64,000 nucleotides of DNA. Origin: Halosimplex rubrum. GTDB lineage: Archaea > Halobacteriota > Halobacteria > Halobacteriales > Haloarculaceae. Below, piece after piece: positions 8,726 through 17,046 of the stretch. How positions within the stretch are numbered: the stretch's first letter is position 1; each line of letters opens with the position of its first letter. Position numbers and translations under genes: made by a program. Location: contig NZ_CP058910.1 of NCBI RefSeq assembly GCF_013415885.1, forward strand, positions 1,054,001 to 1,118,000. Reading direction: 5' to 3'. The notes beneath the pieces are model-generated. The model ran no database searches. It saw only the letters and a list, made by a program, of their open reading frames with translations, and had not been told where the DNA came from.

Positions 8726-10588
8726 TCAGGCGCGAACCGTCTCTTCGTCTTCGACGGCCTCGCTATCGCCGTCGAGCACGCGCCGCGTGAGCGGCATCTC
8801 GAGGACGCTGACCAGCCGGTACAGCTCCTCGGCCGCGTTCGTCTCGCCCGCGCGATGGCGGCGGTACGTCTCGCGGGCGGCTGCGGCGTCGACCCCCGGG
8901 AGCCGGCGGAGCAGGGCGTCGTTGCGGTCGAGGGCGCGACCGACGAAGTCGTCGGTCCGGACGACCTCGTTCTTGTCCTGCCAGGGCCCGTCGGTCCGGT
9001 AGTCGGCCCCGCCGAGCTTGTCGAGCTGGTTCACCACGCGGTTGCCGACCGCGTGGGCCGCCTTCGGGTACGTCAGGGGCACTCGCGTCCCGGCGTGGGG
9101 GATCGCGGCCAGCGAACCGTCGAGCCGGTCGATCGCCCGGTGGAGCGGGTCCGCTCGCAGGCGGTACCGCAGCGGCATCGAGCAGTGTAACTCCACCAGC
9201 CGGCGGTCGAGGAACGGGTTGCGCGTCGGCGCGATCTGCACCGCGCTGTAGAGGTCGAACCCGATCCCGTTCGTGATGGGGTACAGCGTCGAACTGAGGC
9301 CGAGCTGTTCGACCGACTCGTACTCGACGCCGTGGTAGTCGACCCGGCCGTCCCGCGACGCGATGTTGTCGGCGAGGATCTCGCCCAGCGGCGTCGCGTC
9401 GAGGAAGGCCGGCCGGCGCGTCGGCCCCGCTGTCACCTGGCCGTCGACGAACGCGGCGGTCGTCGACGGCAGCCGCTCGACGGGGAGCCAGAACCGGACG
9501 CCCGCCGGGAGGTCGAGCGTGGCCTGGGGGACGCTCCAGGAGCCGAAGAGGTCGTCGCTGTACAGCCCCGTCAGCAGCGTGTCGGCTTCGCCGCGGATCT
9601 CGTCGGCGAACCCGAGCGCGTGGCCCGTGTGGAACGGGCCGACGAACTCCTGGATCGGGCCCGCCCGGTCGAGCAAGTCGGCGTGATACGCCGGCCCGCG
9701 GTCCAGCCGGTGAAAGTCCGCACCGGCGGCGTCGGCCGACCGCTCGGCGACTCGCGCCTCCCGGGTGTCGCCGTCGCTCAGGTGGAAGGCCGAGAGCGGC
9801 CCCTCGGCGGCGGCCAGCACCGCTCGGGAGTCGCTGCCGCCGCTCAGCAGGAGGCCGTGGTCGCGGTCGTCGCTCGTCCGGTCGGCGACCGCCCGCTCGA
9901 AGCGCTCGGCGAGTTCGTCCACGAAATACGACAGCGGCTCGTCGACCGGCCGGTGTCGCGGCTCCCAGTAGGTCCGCCGTTCCGTGTCGCCGGTGTCGAC
10001 GTCGTAGGTCAGCGTCGTCGCCGGCGGGAGCTGTCGGACCCCCTCGATGGGCGTCGTCGTGCCGAGCGTCCGCCGGCTGTAGACGTACTCGGCGAGCGCC
10101 CGCTCGTCGAACCGGGGCTCGAACCCGGGAACGACCGGGACCGTCTGGACGTTCGTCGAGACGGCGATACCGTCGCCGGCGACCGCGTAGTACAGCGGCC
10201 GCGCCCCGAGTCGGTCGAGGAAGAGCGTGACCGTCCCCGCGGCCGGCTCGTACACGAAGCCGGCGAACTCCCCGTCGAGCCGCTCGACGAACCTCAGCCC
10301 GCGTTTCGCGTACTCTCGCGCGCACGTGCGAGCGGACTCGTTCGGGTCGACGGTCGTCCGGTCGCCGTCGCCGTCGGTGACGCTGTACACCTCGCCCCAC
10401 AGCCACACGAGCGCGCCGTCGGCGGTCTCGGCCGGCTGGTCGGTCGCCGTCCCCGCGTGGAACGCCGACCGGACCCGAACGTCCCGGTCGCGGTAGCCGT
10501 CGGTGACCTCGTCGTCGACCGTCGGCGGCACCGTCGCCACCTCGCAGCTGCCGGCGCCCGCGCCGAACACTCCGGAGAGCCCGACCAT
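8726..10588 (-). CDS. Asparagine-synthetase-like ligase without Cys2 (putative siderophore amide ligase)
   Basis: 620 residues in the AsnB architecture. An N-terminal class II amidotransferase-like domain (1-205) begins MVGLSGVFG, where active AsnB has Met-Cys-Gly: the glutaminase nucleophile is Val, so glutamine cannot serve as nitrogen donor. The synthetase domain is intact: PP-loop SGGSDS at 249-254 and LTGLYSDDLFGSW near 339-351. The pattern resembles AsnB relatives that adenylate a carboxylate and join it to an amine, such as beta-lactam synthetase and lasso cyclase. It lies 1 nt after the N-hydroxylase stop in one operon with it and the acyltransferase, under iron boxes. I infer amide bond formation in siderophore assembly. 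Start ATG 10588 is clear because the upstream frame is low-complexity. Family certain, role inferred. Confidence 0.75.
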   Translation of the reverse strand: MVGLSGVFGAGAGSCEVATVPPTVDDEVTDGYRDRDVRVRSAFHAGTATDQPAETADGALVWLWGEVYSVTDGDGDRTTVDPNESARTCAREYAKRGLRFVERLDGEFAGFVYEPAAGTVTLFLDRLGARPLYYAVAGDGIAVSTNVQTVPVVPGFEPRFDERALAEYVYSRRTLGTTTPIEGVRQLPPATTLTYDVDTGDTERRTYWEPRHRPVDEPLSYFVDELAERFERAVADRTSDDRDHGLLLSGGSDSRAVLAAAEGPLSAFHLSDGDTREARVAERSADAAGADFHRLDRGPAYHADLLDRAGPIQEFVGPFHTGHALGFADEIRGEADTLLTGLYSDDLFGSWSVPQATLDLPAGVRFWLPVERLPSTTAAFVDGQVTAGPTRRPAFLDATPLGEILADNIASRDGRVDYHGVEYESVEQLGLSSTLYPITNGIGFDLYSAVQIAPTRNPFLDRRLVELHCSMPLRYRLRADPLHRAIDRLDGSLAAIPHAGTRVPLTYPKAAHAVGNRVVNQLDKLGGADYRTDGPWQDKNEVVRTDDFVGRALDRNDALLRRLPGVDAAAARETYRRHRAGETNAAEELYRLVSVLEMPLTRRVLDGDSEAVEDEETVRA

Positions 10589-10589
10589 C

Positions 10590-11969
10590 TCAGTCGTCGC
10601 CCCGGAGTCGCGGTCGCGACTCCGGGATACGGCGGGCCCCCCGCTCGGCGACGAACTCGTCGACGGCGAACTGCTGGAAGGTGTCGGCCCGCGAGGCGTC
10701 GTACACCTCCTCGCCGACGATCCCGTTGACGATCGTCGCGTTGCGGTACGGCCCGAGCCCGAGGTCGGGGGCGTTGATCCCGTGGGTGTGCAGCTCCGCG
10801 TTCTGGACGAAGATCTCGCCGGGCAGGTCCGTCTCCAGCCGGAAGTCCTTCGTGATCGCCAGGCGGCCCTGGCCGTCGCGGCGGATACGGTCCTCCAGCG
10901 GCGCGAGGAAGGGCGGCTCCGTCCGGGCGTAGCCCGTCGCGAGGACGACCACATCGCTCTCGTGGAGGAACCGCTCGTCCTCCTGCCAGTGGTGGCAGAT
11001 CAACTGGTAGCGGTCACTGACCGAGCGGTCGGGCCCGACGTCGACGGTGCCGATGTCCGCGACCTCGGTCGCGGCGAGCATGCCGACGTCCGGGTCGCCG
11101 TCGCCGACGGAGCGCCGATACAGCGCGTCGTAGATCCGCCCGCTCGTCCGCTCGTCGATCCCCTTGTACAGCAGGTCCTGCCCGTCGAGCAGCTCGTCTT
11201 TCGTCCCCTGGTCGAGGTCGTAGAAGTACTCCGTGTAGTCGGGCGTGTAGATCATGTGGCCGAGCTTGGCGTCGGCCATCTGGAAGAAGCCGCGCGAGCG
11301 GGTGATCCAGTCGAGGCCGAACTCGCGGTCGGCCTGTCGTTCGAGGAGGTCGCGGAACACCTCCGCGGCGCTCTGGCCGGAGCCGACGATCGTGACGGAG
11401 TCGGCGTCGAGACAGCGCTCGCGGTTGTGGAGGTACGACGCCGAGTGGAACACGTCGCCGCCGAGGCAGTCCTCGAACTGCTCGGGGACGTGTCGCTGGG
11501 TGCCGATCCCCATCACCACGTCCTCGGCGGCGTAGCGGTCGCGCTCGCCCGTCGTCGGGTCGACCGTCTCGACGACGAACAGGTCCCCGTCGACGCGCAC
11601 GTCGGTGACGCGGCTGTCGAATTCGAGCGACGGGAGCCGGTCGGCCACCCACCGGCAGTACTCGTTGTACTCGCGGCGCGGGATGAAAAACTCCTCGTAG
11701 AAGTAGAACTCGTAGAGCCGGTCCTCGGCCTGGAGGTAGTTGAGGTAGCTGTAGGGGTTCGACGGGTCCGCCATCGTGACCAGGTCGGCGAGGAACGGCA
11801 CCTCCATCGTGGTCTCCTCGACGAGCATCCCCTCGTGCCAGTCGAACGCCGGCTCCTGTTCGAGGAACCGGACGTCCAGGTCGGCGTCGGCGCCGTCGAG
11901 CAGCGCCGCCAGCCCGAGGTTGAACGGCCCGACGCCGATCCCGACGACGTCGTGGACGCGGTCGGTCAC
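10590..11969 (-). CDS. L-lysine/L-ornithine N-monooxygenase, IucD/SidA family
   Basis: 459 residues. The FAD-binding motif GIGVGPFNLGLA is at 10-21, the NADPH-binding motif GSGQSAAEV at 196-204, and an ATGY motif lies near residue 350, as in the flavin N-hydroxylases that make the hydroxylamine precursor of hydroxamate siderophores. Start is GTG 11969, which overlaps the acyltransferase stop as GTGA; the open frame upstream overlaps that gene and is not coding. It would N-hydroxylate a terminal amine of lysine, ornithine or a diamine, using NADPH and O2, before acylation by the neighbouring GNAT. The substrate cannot be told from sequence. No decarboxylase or diamine aminotransferase is nearby. 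Confidence 0.88.
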   Translation of the reverse strand: MTDRVHDVVGIGVGPFNLGLAALLDGADADLDVRFLEQEPAFDWHEGMLVEETTMEVPFLADLVTMADPSNPYSYLNYLQAEDRLYEFYFYEEFFIPRREYNEYCRWVADRLPSLEFDSRVTDVRVDGDLFVVETVDPTTGERDRYAAEDVVMGIGTQRHVPEQFEDCLGGDVFHSASYLHNRERCLDADSVTIVGSGQSAAEVFRDLLERQADREFGLDWITRSRGFFQMADAKLGHMIYTPDYTEYFYDLDQGTKDELLDGQDLLYKGIDERTSGRIYDALYRRSVGDGDPDVGMLAATEVADIGTVDVGPDRSVSDRYQLICHHWQEDERFLHESDVVVLATGYARTEPPFLAPLEDRIRRDGQGRLAITKDFRLETDLPGEIFVQNAELHTHGINAPDLGLGPYRNATIVNGIVGEEVYDASRADTFQQFAVDEFVAERGARRIPESRPRLRGDD

Positions 11970-12553
11970 GCGTACTCCTCCTCGAAGCGCTCGCGGTCGC
12001 AGACCATGAGCTGGCCCGTCTTGTCCGGCAGTTCGACCTCGCGGACGCGCTCGAAGCCGCTCTTCTCGAAGACGCGGATGGCTCGCTCGTTGCGGGCGTC
12101 CGGCTCGGTGACGATCCGGTCGGTCTCGGGGTGGCGGAACTGGAAGGCGACCATCGCCCGCACCAGCGGCGCCCCGTAGCCCTCGCCGAGGTACTCCTCC
12201 GGCCCGACGAGCAGGTGGATCCCCTGGTCGGCCGGGTCGGCGTCGTAGTAGCCGGCGATGCGGTCGTCGGCCGCCCAGTACGACTCCCAGTAGCTCATCG
12301 GCACGTGGTCGAGATAGCCGATGTACAGCGTCTGCCCGTTGTCGTTCGCCCGCCGTTCGATCGTCTCCCGGACCTCCGGCAGCGGGTCGTCCTGCGTCCA
12401 GTACGGCAGGACGTGCTCGCTGTTCAGCCAGGCGTGGAGCCGGCCGAGGTCGCGCTCGACGTCCACCTCGCGGAACCCGATCGTCTTCCCGACGGCCTCG
12501 TCGTTCGTGACGTAGCTGTAGCCCGAACCGACGACCTCTCGCGGCCCGGTCAT
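11966..12553 (-). CDS. Siderophore N-acyltransferase, IucB/AlcB/RhbD family GNAT
   Basis: 195 residues covering the whole Acetyltransf_8 domain. Diagnostic stretches are LGRLHAWLNSEHVLPYW, PMSYWESYW, GIHLLVGPEEYLGEGYG and EPDARNERAIRVFEKSGF. The GEGYGAPL segment is the acyl-CoA pyrophosphate loop and the ARNERA helix is typical of the family. These enzymes acylate N-hydroxylated amines to form the iron-chelating hydroxamate. It is the first gene of the minus-strand operon (acyltransferase, hydroxylase, ligase), with two iron boxes 100-140 nt upstream. Acyl donor not predictable. Confidence 0.88.
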   Translation of the reverse strand: MTGPREVVGSGYSYVTNDEAVGKTIGFREVDVERDLGRLHAWLNSEHVLPYWTQDDPLPEVRETIERRANDNGQTLYIGYLDHVPMSYWESYWAADDRIAGYYDADPADQGIHLLVGPEEYLGEGYGAPLVRAMVAFQFRHPETDRIVTEPDARNERAIRVFEKSGFERVREVELPDKTGQLMVCDRERFEEEYA

Positions 12554-12648
12554 GCCCGGACCAGCCCCGTCCCGGCGCTTCCCGGAGTCGCCGGATCCGC
12601 ACGTTCGATTGATTGCCTCATTCGCGTTGCCCTCGTTGGATGAAGTAA

Positions 12649-12693
12649 TTTTAGGCGACCCTCAAAACGATTCCGATTTTTAGGGTGGCCGAA
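12649..12693. promoter_or_regulatory. Tandem DtxR-like iron boxes before the siderophore operon
   Basis: Two boxes lie about 29 nt apart. The distal one, TTTAGGGTGGCCGAAA (12679-12694), is a good palindrome of the local consensus. The proximal one, TTTTAGGCGACCCTCAAAA (12649-12667), keeps the TTTAGG half and a weaker right half. On the minus strand the proximal box merges with a TATA-like CTAAAATTAC, about 95 nt before the acyltransferase ATG. Three helical turns of spacing suit cooperative binding of two dimers. Confidence 0.55.
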
Positions 12694-12786
12694 AGTAGGG
12701 TGACGAGTCGGACTCGTCGCGGAACCGACGCGACCCGGTCCTCGTACCGGTGCGTTCGCGGACCGGGCGAACGGCCGAGAGCCGTT

Positions 12787-13887
12787 TCAGGCGCCCACGT
12801 CGACCACGGTCCCGTCGACGGCGACGGTCCGGAAGTCCAGCAGCACGTTCGAGCCCTCCCGGACCGGTCGGGTGCGAAAGCGGAGGCCGTCGTCGGTGCG
12901 GCGCACGCGCAGGTCGACGGTGAGGTACACGTCCTCGTTCCGCGGGTGCTCGCGCTCGTAGATGTTGCCGTCCTCGCTGGTGAGGACGACCGACGCCGGT
13001 TCCGACCGCACGTCGGTGATCTCGGCGAGGGTCGTCCCGTCGCGCCGCTCGACCATCCCCGCTTCGAGGCCGTCGGCGATGTCCGGCTCGACGCCGTCCA
13101 GCCGGACGACCGCGGTCGCGCTCGCCGGTTCGCCCGGCAGCGAGGCGTTGCCCCACCGCGTCACCGACCCGGACAGCGCGTAGCGTTCGGTGCGGAACGG
13201 GACGGTCTGGCCCACGAGGACCCGCCTGTCGCCGAAGTAGGTGCCACCGCCGTAGCGGACCGTCCGCAGCGAGAGGCCGAGCATGGCGGTCCGGTTGCCG
13301 CCCCCGGCGGAGGCGACGGTGGTCTCGGTGACCGTCGCGACCGTCCGGTCGTCGAGCCGGTAGCCGTCGCCGCGGTCGACGAGCGCGGCCGTCGCCGGCG
13401 GCACGCTCGCCTCGACGAGGACCGGTAGCCGTCCCGTCTCCAGGGTCGTGTTCGCGGCCCCGAGCTCGACCACCTCGCCCTCGGCGTCGTAGGCGGCCGT
13501 CTCCAGCGTCAGGTTGTCGCCCCGGCGCAGGGTCTCGCCGCCGAACTCGAAGACGGAAGCGTCCGCCGCCGGGTCGTCGACGAGCGTCCCGTTGACCCGG
13601 ACGCGGACCACGACCGACGCCGTGTCGCCGTCGCCGGGGCCGACGTACGCGTCGGTGACGGCCAGCGCGCCGCCGGAGTCGTTGCCCTCGGCGATCCGTG
13701 CGGCCGTCGACAGCGGCTGCTGGCCCAGGTCGACCGTCGCGTAGCGCGCGGCCGGGTCGCCGCCCTCGGGGAACGGGTCGACGAACAGGACGCCGGCGCC
13801 GAGCGCGCCGACGAGGACGACCACCACGAGCGCGTCGTAGACGTTGACCCGTCCGAACAGGCGCCCGGACTCGTCGATGATCGTCAC
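12787..13887 (-). CDS. DUF4330 family membrane-anchored protein
   Basis: 366 residues from GTG 13887. The N-terminus VTIIDESGRLFGRVNVYDAL followed by a single hydrophobic helix (about 20-40) is the DUF4330 signature. The rest is a large extracytoplasmic region with repeated beta-strand patterns, Val- and Thr-rich. An ATG at 13983 would add 32 residues that look non-coding and would abut the iron box, so I prefer the GTG. An iron box directly upstream suggests iron-repressed expression together with the siderophore genes. The family has no established function; a surface or secretion-related role in iron acquisition is inference from regulation only. Confidence 0.75.
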   Translation of the reverse strand: MTIIDESGRLFGRVNVYDALVVVVLVGALGAGVLFVDPFPEGGDPAARYATVDLGQQPLSTAARIAEGNDSGGALAVTDAYVGPGDGDTASVVVRVRVNGTLVDDPAADASVFEFGGETLRRGDNLTLETAAYDAEGEVVELGAANTTLETGRLPVLVEASVPPATAALVDRGDGYRLDDRTVATVTETTVASAGGGNRTAMLGLSLRTVRYGGGTYFGDRRVLVGQTVPFRTERYALSGSVTRWGNASLPGEPASATAVVRLDGVEPDIADGLEAGMVERRDGTTLAEITDVRSEPASVVLTSEDGNIYEREHPRNEDVYLTVDLRVRRTDDGLRFRTRPVREGSNVLLDFRTVAVDGTVVDVGA

Positions 13888-13989
13888 TGGAGCGCGCCTC
13901 CCGGGGGCGACCTGTCTGGCGTCGTTCGCATCGTTCGATTCAGCGTGCCCGCACCTCGTCGGTCGACGGTAAAAGGCTTTCACATATTG

Positions 13990-14004
13990 TTTGGCCGGCC
14001 TAAA
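13990..14004. promoter_or_regulatory. DtxR-like iron box before the DUF4330 gene
   Basis: TTTGGCCGGCCTAAA is the most symmetrical of the boxes (one mismatch between half-sites). On the minus strand it is followed immediately by ACAATATG, a plausible TATA element (about 13981-13988), and then by about 95 nt to the GTG start at 13887. This is the position of a BRE-blocking operator. It lies 115 nt beyond the end of the GT4 gene and so does not control that gene. Confidence 0.6.
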
Positions 14005-14119
14005 GACGCGCGTTCGAGAGTCCTGCGTGCCGATCTGACGGGATGCACGCCGTCCCCGAACCGGCTCCGTCCCGAATCACGCCCGTCGCCGGACGTCGAC
14101 CGCCGGCCGAGCGGGGCCG

Positions 14120-15352
14120 CTACCGCTCGACGGCGTCCGACCGCTCGACGGCTCGCTCGTACAGCGCCTCGAACTGCGGGACGACGGCGTCGGCCCGGTA
14201 GCGTTCGACCGTCCGGTTGGCCGCCGCGGAGGTGGCCGCGGCGTCGCCGTCGAACAGCGTCCGGACCGCGTCGACGAACCCTTCGACGGAGCCGTCGGTG
14301 GTCACTCCGCCGTCGCCGACGATCGCGGCGACGCTGCCCACGTCGCTGGCGACGACGGGCGTCCCGGCCGCCAGCGCTTCGAGGAACACCCGGCCGAACG
14401 GCTCGTCCCACCGACCGGGGTAGAGGAAACAGTCGTGGGCGGCGTACAGCGCCGGGAGGTCGTCGTTGTCGAGCCAGCCGGTGAACGTGACCGACTCGCC
14501 GAGGCCCCGCTCGTCGGCCGCCGCCTCCAGGTCGGTCCGGAGCCCGCCGTCGCCGACGACGGTCAGCCGGTACCGTTCGCCCGACCCGTTCAGCCGGTCG
14601 AGGACCGGCACCAGGCGGTCGACGCCTTTGTGTTCGTCGAGCGACCCGACGTACAGCAACTCGTAGGGCTCCTCGAAGTCGCTCCCGTGCGCTCGGTCGA
14701 ACCGCTCGTCCAGGATGTTCGGGATCACCGTCAGCCGGTCGCGCGGGAACCCGAACTCGGCGTAGGTCTCGCGGATGTGCGGCGAGAGGGCGTGGTAGGC
14801 GTCGATCCGGTCGGCGACGCGCTCGCCCTCGCGGACCAGCTTCAGGTAGCCCAGCCGGCTGGCCGACCGATACAGGGGGCCGTCCTCGTCGTGGCCGCCG
14901 CTGGTCGCGACCGAACAGGCCGCGCACTTCGCGAGCCCGTTGCTGGTACAGGGCTCGCGGTCCATGTACCGGAGGTCGTTCTTCGGGCAGACCGCGCCGT
15001 AGGCGTTCAGCGTCAGCACCGTCGCCGCGCTCGTCTCGGCCGCGACCTCGCCCAGCGCCGGGAGGCTGTTCAGCACGTAGCTGTGGACGACGTCGAAGGC
15101 GTCGAACTCGGGGACGCGCTCGCGTAGCGCGGCGTCGAGTTGCAGCGCCGAGTGGTACGGGGAGCCGTCCGCGTCGAGCGAGCGCACCGAGATATCCCGC
15201 TCGAACGTCGCGTCGGCCGGCGGGTCCGCCCAGCAGTAGACCGTCACGTCGTGGCCGCGGTCGGCCAGCTCGAAGACGATCCGGGAGGCGCTGTGGGTCG
15301 CGCCCGTCCCCTCGCCCTGCGGATACGTCGGGTGGACGAAGCCGACCCGCAC
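14120..15352 (-). CDS. Family 4 glycosyltransferase (GT-B fold)
   Basis: 410 residues starting at GTG 15352, 2 nt after the preceding stop. It opens with VRVGFVHPTYPQGEGTGATH, the N-terminal Rossmann start with its glycine loop. The C-terminal domain has LLYVGSLDEHKGVDRL and GRVFLEALAAGTPVVASDVG, the donor-binding EX7E region of GT4 enzymes. A cysteine cluster in the middle (about 120-155: CPKNDLRYMDREPC, CAACS) is common in GT4 proteins that carry a metal-binding insert. It is probably co-transcribed with the sulfatase-like gene upstream and acts in surface-glycan synthesis. Acceptor unknown. Confidence 0.85.
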   Translation of the reverse strand: MRVGFVHPTYPQGEGTGATHSASRIVFELADRGHDVTVYCWADPPADATFERDISVRSLDADGSPYHSALQLDAALRERVPEFDAFDVVHSYVLNSLPALGEVAAETSAATVLTLNAYGAVCPKNDLRYMDREPCTSNGLAKCAACSVATSGGHDEDGPLYRSASRLGYLKLVREGERVADRIDAYHALSPHIRETYAEFGFPRDRLTVIPNILDERFDRAHGSDFEEPYELLYVGSLDEHKGVDRLVPVLDRLNGSGERYRLTVVGDGGLRTDLEAAADERGLGESVTFTGWLDNDDLPALYAAHDCFLYPGRWDEPFGRVFLEALAAGTPVVASDVGSVAAIVGDGGVTTDGSVEGFVDAVRTLFDGDAAATSAAANRTVERYRADAVVPQFEALYERAVERSDAVER

Positions 15353-15354
15353 GA

Positions 15355-16281
15355 TTACTCCGCGTACCCGAGGTCCCGCAGTCGGTCGGCGACCACGTCG
15401 TCGTCGAGCGATTCGCTCGCGGCGGCGGGCGCCGACGCGTCGACGGTCCGGCGCGGGCCGTCCTCGTGGACGAGCCACGGCACGTCGACGAGTTCGGGCG
15501 TGTAGACCCCACGCGGGTGACCCCACTCCCGGAACGGGATCGGGAACGCCCGCTCGCCGACCATGTTCCCGTGGTCGGCCGTGACGACCGTCTTCCCGTC
15601 GAACTCGCGCAGCAACCGCTCGACGTGGGGCAGCGCCCGGTCGAGGTTGGCGTCGTACAGCTCCCAGACCGCCTCGCGGTCGACGTCGAGCCGACCCTGC
15701 AGCAGCTGGACCCAGACGTTCTCCTCGGTGGCCTCGGGGTCGGTGAAATCGCCGCCGTCGAAGTCGGTCTCGCTGCCCACGAACGGGTAGTGCGGTTGCA
15801 TGTAGTGGACGACGAGCCGCTTGTTCGGGTACTCCTCGTTCGCTCGTAGCGCCGCCTCGGTCATCGTCTCGGGGAGGACCGTCCCGTGTTCCTCGCTCCA
15901 GCCCTCGCCCGACCAGATGTCGACGATGTCGGCGAACTCAGCCCGGATCGACTCGCGATGTTGGTGCAGCTGCGGGTTCGCGGTCACGTACACCGTGTCG
16001 CGCAGGTCGCGGCCGTCGACGTTCGCTCGCAGGAACTCCACGGTCGTCGAGGCCCGGGACCGCCGGCGTTCGAGGTCGCCCGGGAGCGTCGACCGCCGCT
16101 CGAACATGTCGTACCGACAGGCGTCGAGCACGACCAGCGTGTCCCAGTCGGCCTCGAACGGGTCCGTCCCCGCGTCGTTGCACTCCCGGAGCCCGAGCCG
16201 TCGGTGATACAGCCGGTTCGCCTGCCGGCAGAACAGCACGGGCGTGGCGAGCGCGCGGACCAGTCGCGACCGCGTGTCCAT
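15355..16281 (-). CDS. Sulfatase/alkaline-phosphatase superfamily protein
   Basis: 308 residues from ATG 16281. LVVLDACRYDMF supplies the N-terminal metal Asp of the alkaline phosphatase superfamily, and VVTADHGNMVGE supplies the second metal pair with the conserved DHG. No Cys/Ser-x-Pro-x-Arg formylglycine motif is visible, so it is unlikely to be a true sulfatase; a phospho- or phosphoglycerol-type transfer is possible. There is no obvious signal peptide. The product is followed after 2 nt by the GT4 gene, so both probably work on the same glycan. The family is frequent in haloarchaeal glycan loci. Confidence 0.7.
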   Translation of the reverse strand: MDTRSRLVRALATPVLFCRQANRLYHRRLGLRECNDAGTDPFEADWDTLVVLDACRYDMFERRSTLPGDLERRRSRASTTVEFLRANVDGRDLRDTVYVTANPQLHQHRESIRAEFADIVDIWSGEGWSEEHGTVLPETMTEAALRANEEYPNKRLVVHYMQPHYPFVGSETDFDGGDFTDPEATEENVWVQLLQGRLDVDREAVWELYDANLDRALPHVERLLREFDGKTVVTADHGNMVGERAFPIPFREWGHPRGVYTPELVDVPWLVHEDGPRRTVDASAPAAASESLDDDVVADRLRDLGYAE

Positions 16282-16362
16282 ACGCCCCCACTTCGCGCGA
16301 CCCACGACATATTTGTTCCGACCCGCGCCCCTCGAAGGGGTGTCGACGGGACCCTGGGGCGG

Positions 16363-17046
16363 TCACCGGAGCGCCGAGAGCACGAGCGCGACGCCGACGA
16401 GGAGGACGACGACGGCGACGCCGTCGGTGGTGGTGTCGACGACGAGGTAGGAGGCGGTTCCGAGCAGGGCCGCCGCGGTCCCGACCGCCGCGGTCGCCGC
16501 CACGTGAGCGAGTTCGAGGCGCGTGGTCGACGCCTCGCGGCCGAGCTGCTCGCCGACGGTGATCCCGTAGCGGCCGGTGTCCCACGCGAGGAGTGCGCAC
16601 AGCGTCGCGCCGACCAGCGCGAGCGGCGGCGCGCCGGCCAGCCCCGCCGACGCGACGCCGGCCACGAGCGCGACGGCGCCGGCGGTGACCCTCCTTCGAC
16701 GGCCCCGCAGGGCACCGACCGCGACGAGGGCCGTTCCGACGAGGCCGAACGCCCGTCCGCCGATCGTCGGGAGCCACAGCGTGGCGACCGCCGCCAGCGC
16801 GACCGCGAGCCGGGCGCTCGTCCGCGCGGGCGAGCGGTCGACCGATGCGGCCGTCGCGCGCGTTCCGGCCGCCGACCCGCCCGTGCGCCGCTCGCTCGCT
16901 CCCGCTGTGGGGTCGGACCCCGCGGTTCCGCGCCCCGCGAGCCCGCCGTCGTCCGATCCGACCGATTCCGGGTCCGTTCCCGACTCGTCTTCGGGGGCGG
17001 CGACGGGGCGGTCCGCGGCGGGCGCCCGGTCGGTCGCGTCGCTCAC
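16363..17046 (-). CDS. DUF7519-type haloarchaeal membrane protein
   Basis: 227 residues from GTG 17046, overlapping the DUF58 stop as GTGA. The first about 75 residues are Ala/Thr/Asp-rich and look disordered. They are followed by five or six hydrophobic segments (about 80-225), including WDTGRYGITVGEQLG in a loop. It is the third gene of a DUF4129-DUF58-DUF7519 operon, a combination seen in haloarchaea beside MoxR ATPases. The family name is from recollection of domain context. Function unknown; probably an accessory membrane subunit of the DUF58 system. Confidence 0.6.
   Translation of the reverse strand: MSDATDRAPAADRPVAAPEDESGTDPESVGSDDGGLAGRGTAGSDPTAGASERRTGGSAAGTRATAASVDRSPARTSARLAVALAAVATLWLPTIGGRAFGLVGTALVAVGALRGRRRRVTAGAVALVAGVASAGLAGAPPLALVGATLCALLAWDTGRYGITVGEQLGREASTTRLELAHVAATAAVGTAAALLGTASYLVVDTTTDGVAVVVLLVGVALVLSALR

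Noticed and set aside
8726-12553. Lasso-peptide biosynthesis (AsnB-like cyclase plus ABC exporter).
   Set aside because: No B-protein protease, RiPP recognition element or precursor peptide was seen, while an acyltransferase and N-hydroxylase of siderophore type share the operon.
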